Part shown: in pieces, positions 55,274 through 63,810 of the stretch
Layout: the number at the start of each line of letters is the position of its first letter
Position numbering within the stretch: the first letter of the stretch is position 1
Origin: CAYFZO01 sp965211995
Lineage (GTDB): Bacteria; Pseudomonadota; Gammaproteobacteria; Poriferisulfidales; Oxydemutatoraceae
Assembly (NCBI GenBank): GCA_965211995.1
Contig: OZ243040.1
Span: 496,001-560,000, forward strand
DNA length: 64,000 bases
Direction: 5' to 3'
Position numbers and translations under genes: made by a program
The notes under the pieces: generated by a model
Databases searched by the model: none
What the model was told of the DNA's origin: nothing
The model's input: the letters and a program-made list of their open reading frames with translations, nothing else

Positions 55274-56339
55274 TGACTTGGAAAAAGCAAAGAGTTATGC
55301 GGAACTAATCCGGTACTCCGGCGACACAAAGCATGATGGTTCTTTGGGAAATCTTTCTCCCGGGCGTCAAGTCAGAGATGCTCTTTATAAATCCGGGCTT
55401 TTAATCACGAAACATATAACCCCTTCTCTAGACTGCTCTCTTCGAAGAGTTTTTGACTGTCTGGAGTTGCCTTATCAATGTGCTGAAGCATTTGTTTATT
55501 CCTCTCCGGATATTCAGGCGGAATGTTTTGCAAGCTCAGTGCATGAGTGCACTATCCGTTTTTCCTCTTCTCTTATCAATTTATTGAGCGAAGAAGAATT
55601 GACTTTTGTTGCGGGACATGAACTGGGGCATTTTCTATTAGAGCACGGCATTGCGAGAGGAGAGTCTTCTACAAACAGCGTCGAGTACTTCGTTCAGCAA
55701 AGAGCTCAGGAGATATCCGCGGATAGGATCGGTTTGTTGGCGTGTGAAAATATTCAGGTGGCGATTAGGGCTCTGATGAAAATTATTTCCGGTCTTGGGG
55801 ATAGCCATTTAAGATTTAACGTCGGCCAATTTATTTCTCAATTATCACATGTGCAAACCTCCGCGGGTAATGATAATTTAATTGATACTCATCCTTCAAT
55901 TATTGTGCGATCTCGTTCTCTTTTATGGTTTTCAATGGGGGATACCCTTACAAAGTTTCCCGATGGCTTGCCGAGAGAAGACATTGACGTTTTAGACAAA
56001 AGGGTATCAACAGAATTGCATAAGTATGTAGATAGTTCCGCAAAGGCGGTTATTGAGCAATCTAAAAAGAATTTGGCGATGTGGCTTGCAGCAGGTTATT
56101 GTTTTGAAGATGGGAGGTTTGATAAGAAAGAGCAAAAGGCTTTCGCTGAAATGTTTAACGAAGAGTTGCTTCATAAAATGATAAATTTTATTTCTGATCT
56201 CAATGTCAATGAAGTGCGCGATATCATCCATAAAAGAATAGAATCAGCTAAAAGTGATCTGGAAAGTATTATTCCGGGGGCATTTGAGAGTGAGTGCCAA
56301 AAAATTAAAAACTCTGTAGATGCATTTTTTAGCAAGTAA
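55266..56339 (+). CDS. M48-like zinc metalloprotease with TerB-like tail
   Basis: A 357-aa predicted cytoplasmic metalloprotease. The zinc motif is AGHELGHFLLEHG (H118, E119, H122) and the third ligand is probably E149 in QEISADRIG, as in M48 proteases. No signal or span is evident. The C-terminal part has AAGYCFEDGRFDKKEQKAF, which looks like a TerB half-motif. It overlaps the TerB gene, so it belongs to the Hsp70 operon. A 153-nt region separates it from the convergent FGE-fold gene. Confidence 0.8.
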   Translation: MPNDLEKAKSYAELIRYSGDTKHDGSLGNLSPGRQVRDALYKSGLLITKHITPSLDCSLRRVFDCLELPYQCAEAFVYSSPDIQAECFASSVHECTIRFSSSLINLLSEEELTFVAGHELGHFLLEHGIARGESSTNSVEYFVQQRAQEISADRIGLLACENIQVAIRALMKIISGLGDSHLRFNVGQFISQLSHVQTSAGNDNLIDTHPSIIVRSRSLLWFSMGDTLTKFPDGLPREDIDVLDKRVSTELHKYVDSSAKAVIEQSKKNLAMWLAAGYCFEDGRFDKKEQKAFAEMFNEELLHKMINFISDLNVNEVRDIIHKRIESAKSDLESIIPGAFESECQKIKNSVDAFFSK

Positions 56340-56492
56340 TTGACCAAATTGGCAGCATCCAGTATGCGGCCGTCTGCGGCTGACTGTGAGGTACAGTGTG
56401 AACCGACGCGGTTTCGGAAACGGATGTCAATGGGATAATCACCTTTAGGAAAGTAAAATACGGACTTGCAATTATTATTTGAAAGTTAAACG

Positions 56493-59090
56493 TCATTTAA
56501 GCCGCTTGCTTGAGCTTTTGTCGGCGGAGTAATCATCCCGCCGGTCGGTTGTCGGCGGGGATTTTGGCGCTTCCGGTTTTGCTTCGGTTTCGGGTTTTGC
56601 TTCGGTTTCAATCTCGCGCGGGAACGCCGTTGCGACGGGTTTTCTGTCGAATACGACGCGCAGGCCGATGGCGGGGGAGCGGTGGTTGGGGGGGACGGTG
56701 TTTTTGAAGTCCATGCGCGCGGTCGTCTCGCCGGGCAGCAGGTAGTTGCCGCCCTTGACGACGATGATGTAGCCGCCGTCGGCGATGTCGGTGCTTTGTG
56801 TCCACTCCGACACGTTGCCGCCCATGTCGCGCAGGCCGTCGGCGGTGACGTCGCCGGTGTCGGCGGCGGCCCGTGCTGAAGTCAGTCTTTGTTCACCGCC
56901 GGCCGCGTTGCCGTAGATGAATTCGTTGCCCCAGGGGTAGATGTTGCGTCCCCGCGACGAGGCCGCGGCGATCCATTCGTCGGCGGTCGGCAGGCGTCCG
57001 CCGGCCCACGCCGCGAACGCGTGTGCGCTCCACCAGTCCACGTTGATCACCGGCAGGTCGGGCCGGTCCATCTGCCGCCCCCAGTCGGCGGGGCGGTAGC
57101 GCTGATCTTTCGGTTCGTTCTTGTCGGCGTACAGACCGAGGTGCACGAGCGGGTCGCGCAGGAAACCGGCGTATTGCCTGCGCGTGACCTCGCGCTCCAT
57201 CACGAACAGCGTCTTGGCGTCGCGTTGCCGCTGGCTTCGGAACAATCGCTTGAGCAGGTAGATCTTGTCGCGCGGCAGGTTGGTCAGCAGCGACGGCAGC
57301 CGTGCACCGGGCGGGATGCCGGTTTCGTACTCGCCGGGTTTGATCCTGGCGGTGTCGAGTGCGGTTTTCCACGGCGTCTTCTTCCGCCGTTTGCCGCCGT
57401 ACACGCAGCGGAAGCCGACGTAAGGCGAGCGGTATTCCGGCGGCGCGTAGCGGTAAAAGCGGTTGATGCCGTAGATCTCGCGCGGCTGATTGTAGGCGTT
57501 GCCGCCGTGGATCGTCGGCTTCAGCGGGGATGCGCGGTTTTGCGTCCACTCCGAGACGACGCCGCCCAGGTTGCGCACGCCATCGGGGGTCGCGGTTTCC
57601 CGGTGCAGGCCGCAGCGTTGCGCCGCGTTCAGCAGCGGGTCAATGTAGGGCCAGTCGAACTCGTTGAATTCATCGCCCCACGGGTAAAGCCGCGCGTCGC
57701 GCCCGGCGGCGGCGGCGACCCATTCATCGCCGAACGGCAGGTGTCCGCCGGCGGCCTTGCAGTAGGCGTAGGCGTCGTAGTAGGTGACGCCGTTCGCGGG
57801 GGCTTTGAGGCGTCCGCTGATCGCGTGCTGCCGGTTGTTGCTGAGGTAGGCCCAGTTGCGCGGCTGCGCCGGGGCCGCGATGGGTTTGTTCCTGTTCTTT
57901 TTGCGCTTGCGCCATTGCACGAACTTGTAGAACTCGCCCTGGCGCACTTCGCAGCGGTCCATTCGCAGCGTCTTGACGCGGCTGTGCACCGACCCGCGTT
58001 CAAGCACGTGGTCGAACGACTTGACGTATTCAAAGGCGTCGATCTGATCGAGCAGGGCGCGGTCGAAGCGCTTGCCCGGCGTGTCCTGCTTGTCGGTGCC
58101 GCGGATCACGACCTCGCGCACGCCGAAGTCGTAGAACAAGGTGCGCAGACTGAACACCGCGACCGTGATGACCGCGATGAACAGCACGGTCAACGCTGCG
58201 GTTACCGCAACCGACGGCCCGCGCCGCGCCGAACCCCGGCGAGTCTTGGCCGAGTTTTGCATTGATCTTTGCGCCGGGCTTTGTGTCGGGCTTTGTGTTG
58301 AGCCTGTCGGGCTGTGCGCCGGGCTTTGTGTCGGGTCTTGCGCTGAGCCTTGCGCCGGGCCTTGTCGAGAGTTTTGTTCCGAACTTCGCACCGGGTCTTG
58401 CGCTGAGCTTTGTGTTTGGTTTTGTGTCGGGCTTTGCGGCGGACTTTGCGTCGAGCCTTGTCGCGGGTCTTGTTCCGAACCTCGCATCGGGTCTTGTTCA
58501 GAGCCTTGCGCTGAGCTTTGTGTTTGGCTTTGTGTCGAGCCTTGCGTTGAGTCTGCCGAACCTTGCACCGGACTTTGCGTTGAGCCTTGTCGCGGGTCTT
58601 GTTCCGAACCTCGCATCGGGTCTTGTTCAGAGCCTTGCACCGGGTCTTGTTCAGAGCTTTGCGCCGGGTCTTGTTCAGAGCTTTGCGCCGGATCTTGAAC
58701 CGAGCCTTGTGTCGAGCCTTGCGTTGAGTCTGCCGAACCTTGCACCGAACTTTGCGTCGGGCCTTGTCGCGGGTTTTGTTCCGAACTTCGCACCGGGTCT
58801 TGTTCAGAGCCTTGCGCCGGGTCTTGAACCGAGCCTTGTGTCGAGTCCTGCGTTGAGCCTTGCGCCGGGCTTTGTGTCGAGCCTTGCGTTGAGTCTGCCG
58901 AACCTTGCACCGAACTTTGCGTCGGGCCTTGTCGCGGGTTTTGTTCCGAACTTCGCACCGGGTCTTGTTCAGAACCTTGCGCCGGGTCTTGAACCGAGCC
59001 TTGTGTCGAGTCCTGCGTTGAGCCTTGCGCCGGGTCTGCCGGGCCTTGCTCCGAGTCTTGCGGCGGGCCTTGTGGCGGCGCCGGCGTCAT
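56493..59090 (-). CDS. Membrane protein with two FGE-sulfatase (SUMF1) domains and a Gln/Asp/Ser repeat tail
   Basis: An 865-aa protein. Residues about 1-280 are low-complexity five-residue repeats of the type DPAQGS/SEQDP. A span lies at about 294-316 (VAVTAALTVLFIAVITVAV), so the FGE part is periplasmic. Two formylglycine-enzyme-fold domains follow (about 355-570 and 615-815) with paired hallmarks GHLPFGDEWVAAAAG, YPWGDEF, GGVVSEWTQ and GRLPTADEWIAAASS, YPWGNEF, GGNVSEWTQ. The copper-binding Cys pair of true FGE is absent, so a binding or structural role is likelier. It is the last gene of an operon with ExbB-like genes (ATGA overlap). Confidence 0.85.
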   Translation of the reverse strand: MTPAPPQGPPQDSEQGPADPAQGSTQDSTQGSVQDPAQGSEQDPVRSSEQNPRQGPTQSSVQGSADSTQGSTQSPAQGSTQDSTQGSVQDPAQGSEQDPVRSSEQNPRQGPTQSSVQGSADSTQGSTQGSVQDPAQSSEQDPAQSSEQDPVQGSEQDPMRGSEQDPRQGSTQSPVQGSADSTQGSTQSQTQSSAQGSEQDPMRGSEQDPRQGSTQSPPQSPTQNQTQSSAQDPVRSSEQNSRQGPAQGSAQDPTQSPAHSPTGSTQSPTQSPAQRSMQNSAKTRRGSARRGPSVAVTAALTVLFIAVITVAVFSLRTLFYDFGVREVVIRGTDKQDTPGKRFDRALLDQIDAFEYVKSFDHVLERGSVHSRVKTLRMDRCEVRQGEFYKFVQWRKRKKNRNKPIAAPAQPRNWAYLSNNRQHAISGRLKAPANGVTYYDAYAYCKAAGGHLPFGDEWVAAAAGRDARLYPWGDEFNEFDWPYIDPLLNAAQRCGLHRETATPDGVRNLGGVVSEWTQNRASPLKPTIHGGNAYNQPREIYGINRFYRYAPPEYRSPYVGFRCVYGGKRRKKTPWKTALDTARIKPGEYETGIPPGARLPSLLTNLPRDKIYLLKRLFRSQRQRDAKTLFVMEREVTRRQYAGFLRDPLVHLGLYADKNEPKDQRYRPADWGRQMDRPDLPVINVDWWSAHAFAAWAGGRLPTADEWIAAASSRGRNIYPWGNEFIYGNAAGGEQRLTSARAAADTGDVTADGLRDMGGNVSEWTQSTDIADGGYIIVVKGGNYLLPGETTARMDFKNTVPPNHRSPAIGLRVVFDRKPVATAFPREIETEAKPETEAKPEAPKSPPTTDRRDDYSADKSSSKRLK
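58255..59060 (-). repeat. 15-nt coding repeat array in the FGE-fold gene
   Basis: Some fifty imperfect 15-nt units encode (S/D)-(P/S)-x-Q-(G/S/D). Larger blocks are duplicated as well; for example the stretch encoding GSADSTQGSTQ recurs several times. The array keeps frame throughout. Confidence 0.88.
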
Positions 59091-60829
59091 GCGGTTTTTT
59101 TGGAGCGGCGCAGCACGCCGAGTGCGATCAGCAGCACGAGGATGCCGTACATCAACAGCAGCCAGCGCTCGTTGCGAAACGGCAGCGCCGGGTAGTTCGT
59201 GGTGACGCGGAAGTCGGAGATGTTCAGCGCGTTCTCCTCGGAGGCCAGCAACAGCCGCCCGTCGTCGGCGAGCGCCGCGTACACGAACGCGGTCATAAAG
59301 TCATCGGCCGCGGGGCTTACCATCGTCACCACGCGCCAGCGGAACTCGTCGGGCGCCTGCTGGTCGGGCGGCATCAGTACCAGCGCGTCTTTCTTGATCG
59401 GTGCGCGCAAGCCTTGGTAGATCGTCGGATACAGGCCGAAGTGCAGCGTCGGGCGCACTTCGCCCGGCAGGTCGTCGCGGCGCGCCTGCGCTGTATTGCC
59501 GATCAGCGCGCCCGCCCGCACGCGCTGATTGACCTCGATTGCGAGCGCGCGTGCGCGCAGCCGCGCATCGGTGGTCTGCACCACTTCGATCAGCGCGTCG
59601 TCGTCTTCGGGGATGACGTTGAGCAGCGCGCCAAGTTTGTCGAACAACTCGCTCAGCTGCGCGTTGGAGCCGGTCTGCTTCATCTTTTGCAGCAGCGGCA
59701 GGATGTCGCTTTTGAAGTCGTACTCGGCGAGGCGCGTCGCGCCGCCCGCATCGGCCTCGGCCTGGATCCGGCGCATGAACTCGAACAGCGCCGGCAGCAG
59801 CACGCGCATGTTGTTGATCTTGAGCAGCGGCTGTCCCTGCCGGTCGCCCGGCAGTCCCCGCTGCGAGTCGTCAACGGCGCGCGCTGAGCGGAAACGGCTC
59901 AGGCGCGTTTGCGGCCGGCCGCTTTGGCCCGAAAGCCCCTGCAGCATCATCTGCGCGAGCGCGTTGAAGAACTCGTTGCTGGTCTGGTCGCGCTCGTTCG
60001 CGGGTTCGCTGACGCTGCCCGGCAGGTCTGCGGGCGCTTCCTGCTTTTCCACGCCGCCGCTTTTGAACGCGAGGTCGTCGTAGGGGTAGTTTTCCGAGCC
60101 GCCCGGGCGCGAGTCGAGCGCGGTGTCCTGCGGGATGCCGTGGCTGATGCCGCTGCGCGCGTCGCTCGTTTGCTTCTCCTTGCCGTTGTCGCTCTCGTTT
60201 TCGCCCGGCCCCCGCACCGGCGTCTCCTTGTCGGTGAAAAGTTTCTCGCCGCTGTGCGCGAGCCACGAGTCGCCGGGGCCGGGCACGCCGCCGCCGCCGC
60301 CTTCGGGGTAGCCGATAAAGTGCCAGTGGTTCGGGCGGTGGTTGTAGTCTTTCAGGATCGACATTACGACGTAGAACAGGCGGATGTTGTAGATGTCAAC
60401 GCGCATACGCAGCAGTTGCCGGCGGTTGAGTCTTTTGAGGTAGCGGTCGAACACGTTGTCTTGCAGCAGCAGTTCGTCGCGCGTGACCTTCTCGCCGGTG
60501 TAGTAGTTGCGGACGTAGTCGGCGTGCAGTTCGATGACCGGCATGACCGCGTGCGTCGGGTTGCGGTCCAGCGGCGAGCGGGTGTAGTTGTGCAGGCGTG
60601 CGGGCGGGCTGGTCGGCAGCGCGTTCATCACCACCGAGGTCACAAGGTTGCGGCTCAGCAGCACCGACACGTCCTCGACCTGCTCGATGCGCTTTTCCTC
60701 CTGCTCGTGCTTGATCATGATCGTGATGACGATCATCATGATGATGATCGCGACGCTGTTCGCGAGGATGTCCGCGAGCGCGACGCCGGCGAAGCCCGGG
60801 AACAGCCGGTGCTGGACCTGTGCGTTCAC
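59087..60829 (-). CDS. Large bitopic membrane protein of the ExbB-like/FGE operon
   Basis: I do not recognise this 580-aa protein. It has a span near the N-terminus (ALADILANSVAIIIMMIVIT, residues about 17-40) with an Asp at its start, recalling the ExbD/TolR anchor, then a large predicted periplasmic region and a second span at about 551-571 close to a basic C-terminus (RRSKKTA). A Gly/Pro/charged linker (GGGGGVPGPGDS onward, about 175-300) splits the periplasmic part. It overlaps both neighbours by ATGA and so works with the channel-like protein and the FGE-fold protein. Confidence 0.7.
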   Translation of the reverse strand: MNAQVQHRLFPGFAGVALADILANSVAIIIMMIVITIMIKHEQEEKRIEQVEDVSVLLSRNLVTSVVMNALPTSPPARLHNYTRSPLDRNPTHAVMPVIELHADYVRNYYTGEKVTRDELLLQDNVFDRYLKRLNRRQLLRMRVDIYNIRLFYVVMSILKDYNHRPNHWHFIGYPEGGGGGVPGPGDSWLAHSGEKLFTDKETPVRGPGENESDNGKEKQTSDARSGISHGIPQDTALDSRPGGSENYPYDDLAFKSGGVEKQEAPADLPGSVSEPANERDQTSNEFFNALAQMMLQGLSGQSGRPQTRLSRFRSARAVDDSQRGLPGDRQGQPLLKINNMRVLLPALFEFMRRIQAEADAGGATRLAEYDFKSDILPLLQKMKQTGSNAQLSELFDKLGALLNVIPEDDDALIEVVQTTDARLRARALAIEVNQRVRAGALIGNTAQARRDDLPGEVRPTLHFGLYPTIYQGLRAPIKKDALVLMPPDQQAPDEFRWRVVTMVSPAADDFMTAFVYAALADDGRLLLASEENALNISDFRVTTNYPALPFRNERWLLLMYGILVLLIALGVLRRSKKTA

Positions 60830-61338
60830 TGGATAACCTTGTCGATGTAGGCGGGGATATCGTCGAGCGTCACCGATTTGAGCAACTCCTCGTTGGCCAT
60901 GATCCAGCCGATCGTGAGTTGCTTGCCCGGCATGATCCTGAGCATGCAGTTGCGCGCTTCCGCCATCGTCGTGGTGCTGTTTTCGAGCAGCGTGAAGATC
61001 AACTGCCGCCGCTTCGCGTTATAGACCTTGCGCGCGTACTGGATGAACGCGCTGCCGGGCTTGCAGATCTTGCCCTTCTCGACGACCTCGCCGGTTTCGA
61101 TGATGCGCAACTCGCCGGGGAAGGTGATGACAACGTAACCCGAGCCGTGCGCGCCCCAGCCGATTTTATACAGGCCCTCGTCGGACGAGGTTTCGAGGCG
61201 CTCCATCAGGGACGCCTGCGAGAACAGGTTGAACAGCAGGAACAGCACCATCAGCAGTGCGAACACCCCGCCGAAGATCTCCACCATCGGCGCGTTGTTG
61301 CGCTCCTGGTCGCGCAGCGAGTTGTTGGTTCTGACCAT
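60826..61338 (-). CDS. Small single-span ExbD/MotB-like protein
   Basis: A 170-aa protein with one span (VEIFGGVFALLMVLFLLFNLF, starting near residue 18) preceded by a short charged N-terminus (NAPM). The arrangement matches ExbD/TolR, but the membrane carboxylate would be Glu rather than Asp. The periplasmic domain contains YVVITFPGELRIIETGE and QLTIGWIMANEELLKS; I find no OmpA peptidoglycan motif. It is 10 nt after the MotA-like gene and overlaps the 580-aa gene. Confidence 0.65.
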   Translation of the reverse strand: MVRTNNSLRDQERNNAPMVEIFGGVFALLMVLFLLFNLFSQASLMERLETSSDEGLYKIGWGAHGSGYVVITFPGELRIIETGEVVEKGKICKPGSAFIQYARKVYNAKRRQLIFTLLENSTTTMAEARNCMLRIMPGKQLTIGWIMANEELLKSVTLDDIPAYIDKVIQ

Positions 61339-61348
61339 CGGCCGGCTG

Positions 61349-62389
61349 CTACAGGTTGCTCAGGGGGAGTTTGCGGATGCGGTGTTCGTAGTCGATCAGC
61401 AGGTTGTCTTCCCAGCGTTGCAGCATCGTCTGTGCCAGCGTCAGCACGACGCTCAGAGACAACGCGATCAGCGTGGTGTCGAACGCGATGCCGAGCGGCG
61501 TGATCGCCTGACCGAGGTCGCTCGACAGTTGCGTCAACCCCTGGTGCTTGCCGATGATGCGCTGGATGCCCTCGGCGGCGAGCGAGATGCCGAGCACCGT
61601 GCCGATGAAGCCGAGAATCGGGATCGCCCAGTTGATGTAGCGCGGCACGATGTAGAACTCCGACGACTTCTTCCACACCAGGTCGAGATACGTCTGCGGC
61701 GAAGACTGCCCCTGCTCCTGCAAGTTCTGAAAGTAGGTCTGCATCAGCACCGAGCGTTTGCGCTTGCGCTCCGAATTCAGAAACCGGCGCTCGCGCGAGA
61801 GGATCCAGAACTTGTTGATGAGCATCAGCAGCCCCCAGAAAAACAGCAGCACCGTGATCGGCGGAATGATGCCGCGGTCCAGGAACTTGTCGGCGTAGAA
61901 CTCCCAGCCCGGGTAATTCAGGCGCAGGTAGTGCATGATCAGCAGCAGGTAGGTCGAGACCGTCACCGACATCACGAACGCGATCACCATCGGCGGGCCT
62001 GAGAACAGCAGCACCAGTTTGCCCATCAACGTCGGGTTGCGCACGCTGATTGCCGTGCGGTTGAGCAGCAGGTAATACACGTACAAAGCGACGGTGGACA
62101 GCAGCAGCGGCAGGTTCTGGATGATGTCAACCGTCTCGGCGTTGAGCAGCGGGAACAGGATCCGCGACGACACCGCGGCGCTGATCACGATCAGCAGCGC
62201 GAGGTTCAGCCACTCGGCGATTCTGATCGCCGCCGCCTTGCCCGGCAGCAGGTTCATCAGCGGCGGCATCAAGCCGAGTGCGAGACCCGTCGCGAGGCCG
62301 GTCTGCACCGGCAGGTTCAGCGTGTAAGCCAGGCTCGCGACGGCGGTCCCAAACAGGATGAGCGAAGTGATCGTTATGATGAATTGCAT
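61349..62389 (-). CDS. MotA/TolQ/ExbB-family channel-like protein with extra N-terminal spans
   Basis: A 346-aa polytopic protein. The C-terminal part matches the MotA/TolQ/ExbB domain: AIPILGFIGTVLGISLAAEG then TPLGIAFDTTLIALSLSVV. Unlike ExbB it has several extra spans in the N-terminal 230 residues (for example FIITITSLILFGTAVASLA and GPPMVIAFVMSVTVSTYLL). A proton or sodium-driven stator is the likely role. It is the first gene of a four-gene operon and is divergent from msrA. Confidence 0.82.
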   Translation of the reverse strand: MQFIITITSLILFGTAVASLAYTLNLPVQTGLATGLALGLMPPLMNLLPGKAAAIRIAEWLNLALLIVISAAVSSRILFPLLNAETVDIIQNLPLLLSTVALYVYYLLLNRTAISVRNPTLMGKLVLLFSGPPMVIAFVMSVTVSTYLLLIMHYLRLNYPGWEFYADKFLDRGIIPPITVLLFFWGLLMLINKFWILSRERRFLNSERKRKRSVLMQTYFQNLQEQGQSSPQTYLDLVWKKSSEFYIVPRYINWAIPILGFIGTVLGISLAAEGIQRIIGKHQGLTQLSSDLGQAITPLGIAFDTTLIALSLSVVLTLAQTMLQRWEDNLLIDYEHRIRKLPLSNL

Positions 62390-62500
62390 TATGGTTTTCC
62401 GTTGATGGAGCGGTGCGTGCGCCGGTTAATCCAGGGGGCGGTCAGGCGCCCCGTTAAACCTGCTATGGTATCCGATTGGAAGCGAGGTTGGAGACCGCCG

Positions 62501-63130
62501 ATGTTTTTCAGGTTGGACAAACCGCCGATGCCTGAGGAGGCGCTGCCCGGCAGAGACGCGGCGATCCCAACCGCCGACCGTCACTTCGTCCTCGGTGTCC
62601 CGTTGCACCCGCCGTACCCCGGCGCCACGGCGCAGGCGCTGTTCGGCCTGGGCTGCTTCTGGGGCGCCGAACGCGGCTTCTGGACGCTCGACGGCGTGTA
62701 TTCGACGATGGTCGGCTACGCCGGCGGTGCGACGCCGAACCCGACCTACCGGGAGGTCTGCACCGGGCGCACCGGCCACGCCGAAGTCGTGCGCGTGGTG
62801 TTTCACCCGGACGCCGTCGCATACAAGACCCTGCTCAAAATCTTCTGGCAGTCGCACGACCCCACGCAGGGGATGCGCCAGGGCAACGACGCCGGCACGC
62901 AGTACCGTTCCGGCATCTACGCCTGCGACGACGGGCAGATGGCGCAGGCGCTCGCGTCACGCGACGCATATCAGGCCGCGCTGACCACGGCCGGGCGCGG
63001 CGCGATCACCACCGAGATCATCGCCGCCCCTGAGTTTTACTACGCCGAGGACTATCACCAGCAGTATCTGGCAAAGAACCCCGGCGGCTACTGCGGCCTC
63101 GGCGGGACGGGGGTCAGGTTTGCGGGCTGA
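62501..63130 (+). CDS. msrA: Peptide methionine sulfoxide reductase MsrA
   Basis: MsrA (209 aa) reduces methionine-S-sulfoxide in proteins. The active Cys is in LGCFWGAERGFW, followed by GYAGGATPNPTY, TGHAEVVRVVF and FWQSHDPTQ. A recycling Cys is in GGYCGLGG at the C-terminus. ATG at 62501 gives the usual N-terminal arm (LPGRDAAIPTADRHFVLG). Full length. Confidence 0.95.
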   Translation: MFFRLDKPPMPEEALPGRDAAIPTADRHFVLGVPLHPPYPGATAQALFGLGCFWGAERGFWTLDGVYSTMVGYAGGATPNPTYREVCTGRTGHAEVVRVVFHPDAVAYKTLLKIFWQSHDPTQGMRQGNDAGTQYRSGIYACDDGQMAQALASRDAYQAALTTAGRGAITTEIIAAPEFYYAEDYHQQYLAKNPGGYCGLGGTGVRFAG

Positions 63131-63136
63131 GTTGAC

Positions 63137-63304
63137 ATGACGCTCAGCAAATCAAAGATCAATCAATTCGGAGACCGGTTGCGGGAGTGCGATTACGACG
63201 ACTACGATCTGAAAGCGCTTCAAGAATCCGAAAGGGAGGCGGAGTTAGTGCGGCGTTTTAAGAATTTGATTTCTAGATTGCAATGCAAGGGAGCGGGCGA
63301 GTGA
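63137..63304 (+). CDS. Small protein resembling the N-terminus of RelA/SpoT-domain proteins
   Basis: A 55-aa ORF, too short to be an obvious gene, with SKSKINQFGDRLRE and DLKALQESER. This resembles the N-terminal helix region that precedes the synthetase domain in small RelA/SpoT-domain proteins (SKxQIDxLGxRLR...DLRLL). The catalytic domain does not follow. It overlaps the next ORF by GTGA. Confidence 0.45.
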   Translation: MTLSKSKINQFGDRLRECDYDDYDLKALQESEREAELVRRFKNLISRLQCKGAGE

Positions 63305-63585
63305 AGATTTTCTTGATCCAATACAACCACCCTACGGGTAAATTGATGGTTTTTGAGGAGTTTGACGCCGCTGAACAACGCGAAGCGTATAAAAAAGCGC
63401 GCCAACTTGAATTGGCTATGAGCAGGGAAGAGGCGGATGATAATGAGGTGGTTTTGCTTGACGCCGAAAGCAGGGACAAGCTTAAAGTGACGCACGGGCG
63501 TTATTTCATGCGTCTGCGTGAATGGGAAGAGTCTGTTAAGCGGCAGGCCGCCGAGCGTCGGCACAAGGACAAGGCAAACCTGTAA
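63301..63585 (+). CDS. Small protein resembling the C-terminus of RelA/SpoT-domain proteins
   Basis: A 94-aa ORF starting at GTG 63301. KIFLIQYNHPTGKLMVFEEF and EVVLLDAESRDKLKVTHGRY resemble the C-terminal domain found after the RelA/SpoT catalytic domain in small synthetase-like proteins. With the preceding ORF it gives both ends of such a protein without the middle. They may be a deletion remnant or an independent pair. Confidence 0.45.
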   Translation: MKIFLIQYNHPTGKLMVFEEFDAAEQREAYKKARQLELAMSREEADDNEVVLLDAESRDKLKVTHGRYFMRLREWEESVKRQAAERRHKDKANL

Positions 63586-63648
63586 ATCCGTGCTCGCTTA
63601 TCAAAACGACGGCGGTTTCTTGCGAGGAATCTCCGGGGCGCTTGGCCG

Positions 63649-63810
63649 GTGAACTTCTCAGTCCCGCAAATTGATCTCATTGATGTCTCCGAGTGGGAAA
63701 AAGAGGAAGGAAAGGATATGTTGGATAACTACCCGCATGGCTCATTGGATAAAGCGACTTATAAGCATGAAGGGGGCCGTTACCTTTTCCTTGAATGTTT
63801 GAACTCATGA
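63649..63810 (+). CDS. Small hypothetical protein
   Basis: A 53-codon ORF starting at GTG 63649 (NFSVPQIDLIDVSEWEKEEG, ending FLECLNS). I do not recognise it. Support is the ATGA overlap with the next ORF and the low-GC, gene-like codon use shared with its neighbours. Confidence 0.4.
   Translation: MNFSVPQIDLIDVSEWEKEEGKDMLDNYPHGSLDKATYKHEGGRYLFLECLNS

Noticed and set aside
58262..59887. 541-codon plus-strand frame with regular hydrophobic repeats
   Set aside because: It is the reverse of the five-residue repeats of the FGE-fold gene and then runs antisense to the 580-aa gene. The minus-strand genes form a coupled operon with recognisable domains.
59087..62389. Zorya-type defence system
   Set aside because: A MotA-like protein is present, but there is no ZorB-type OmpA/peptidoglycan domain and no ZorC/ZorD helicase or nuclease partner; the FGE-fold partner does not belong to Zorya.
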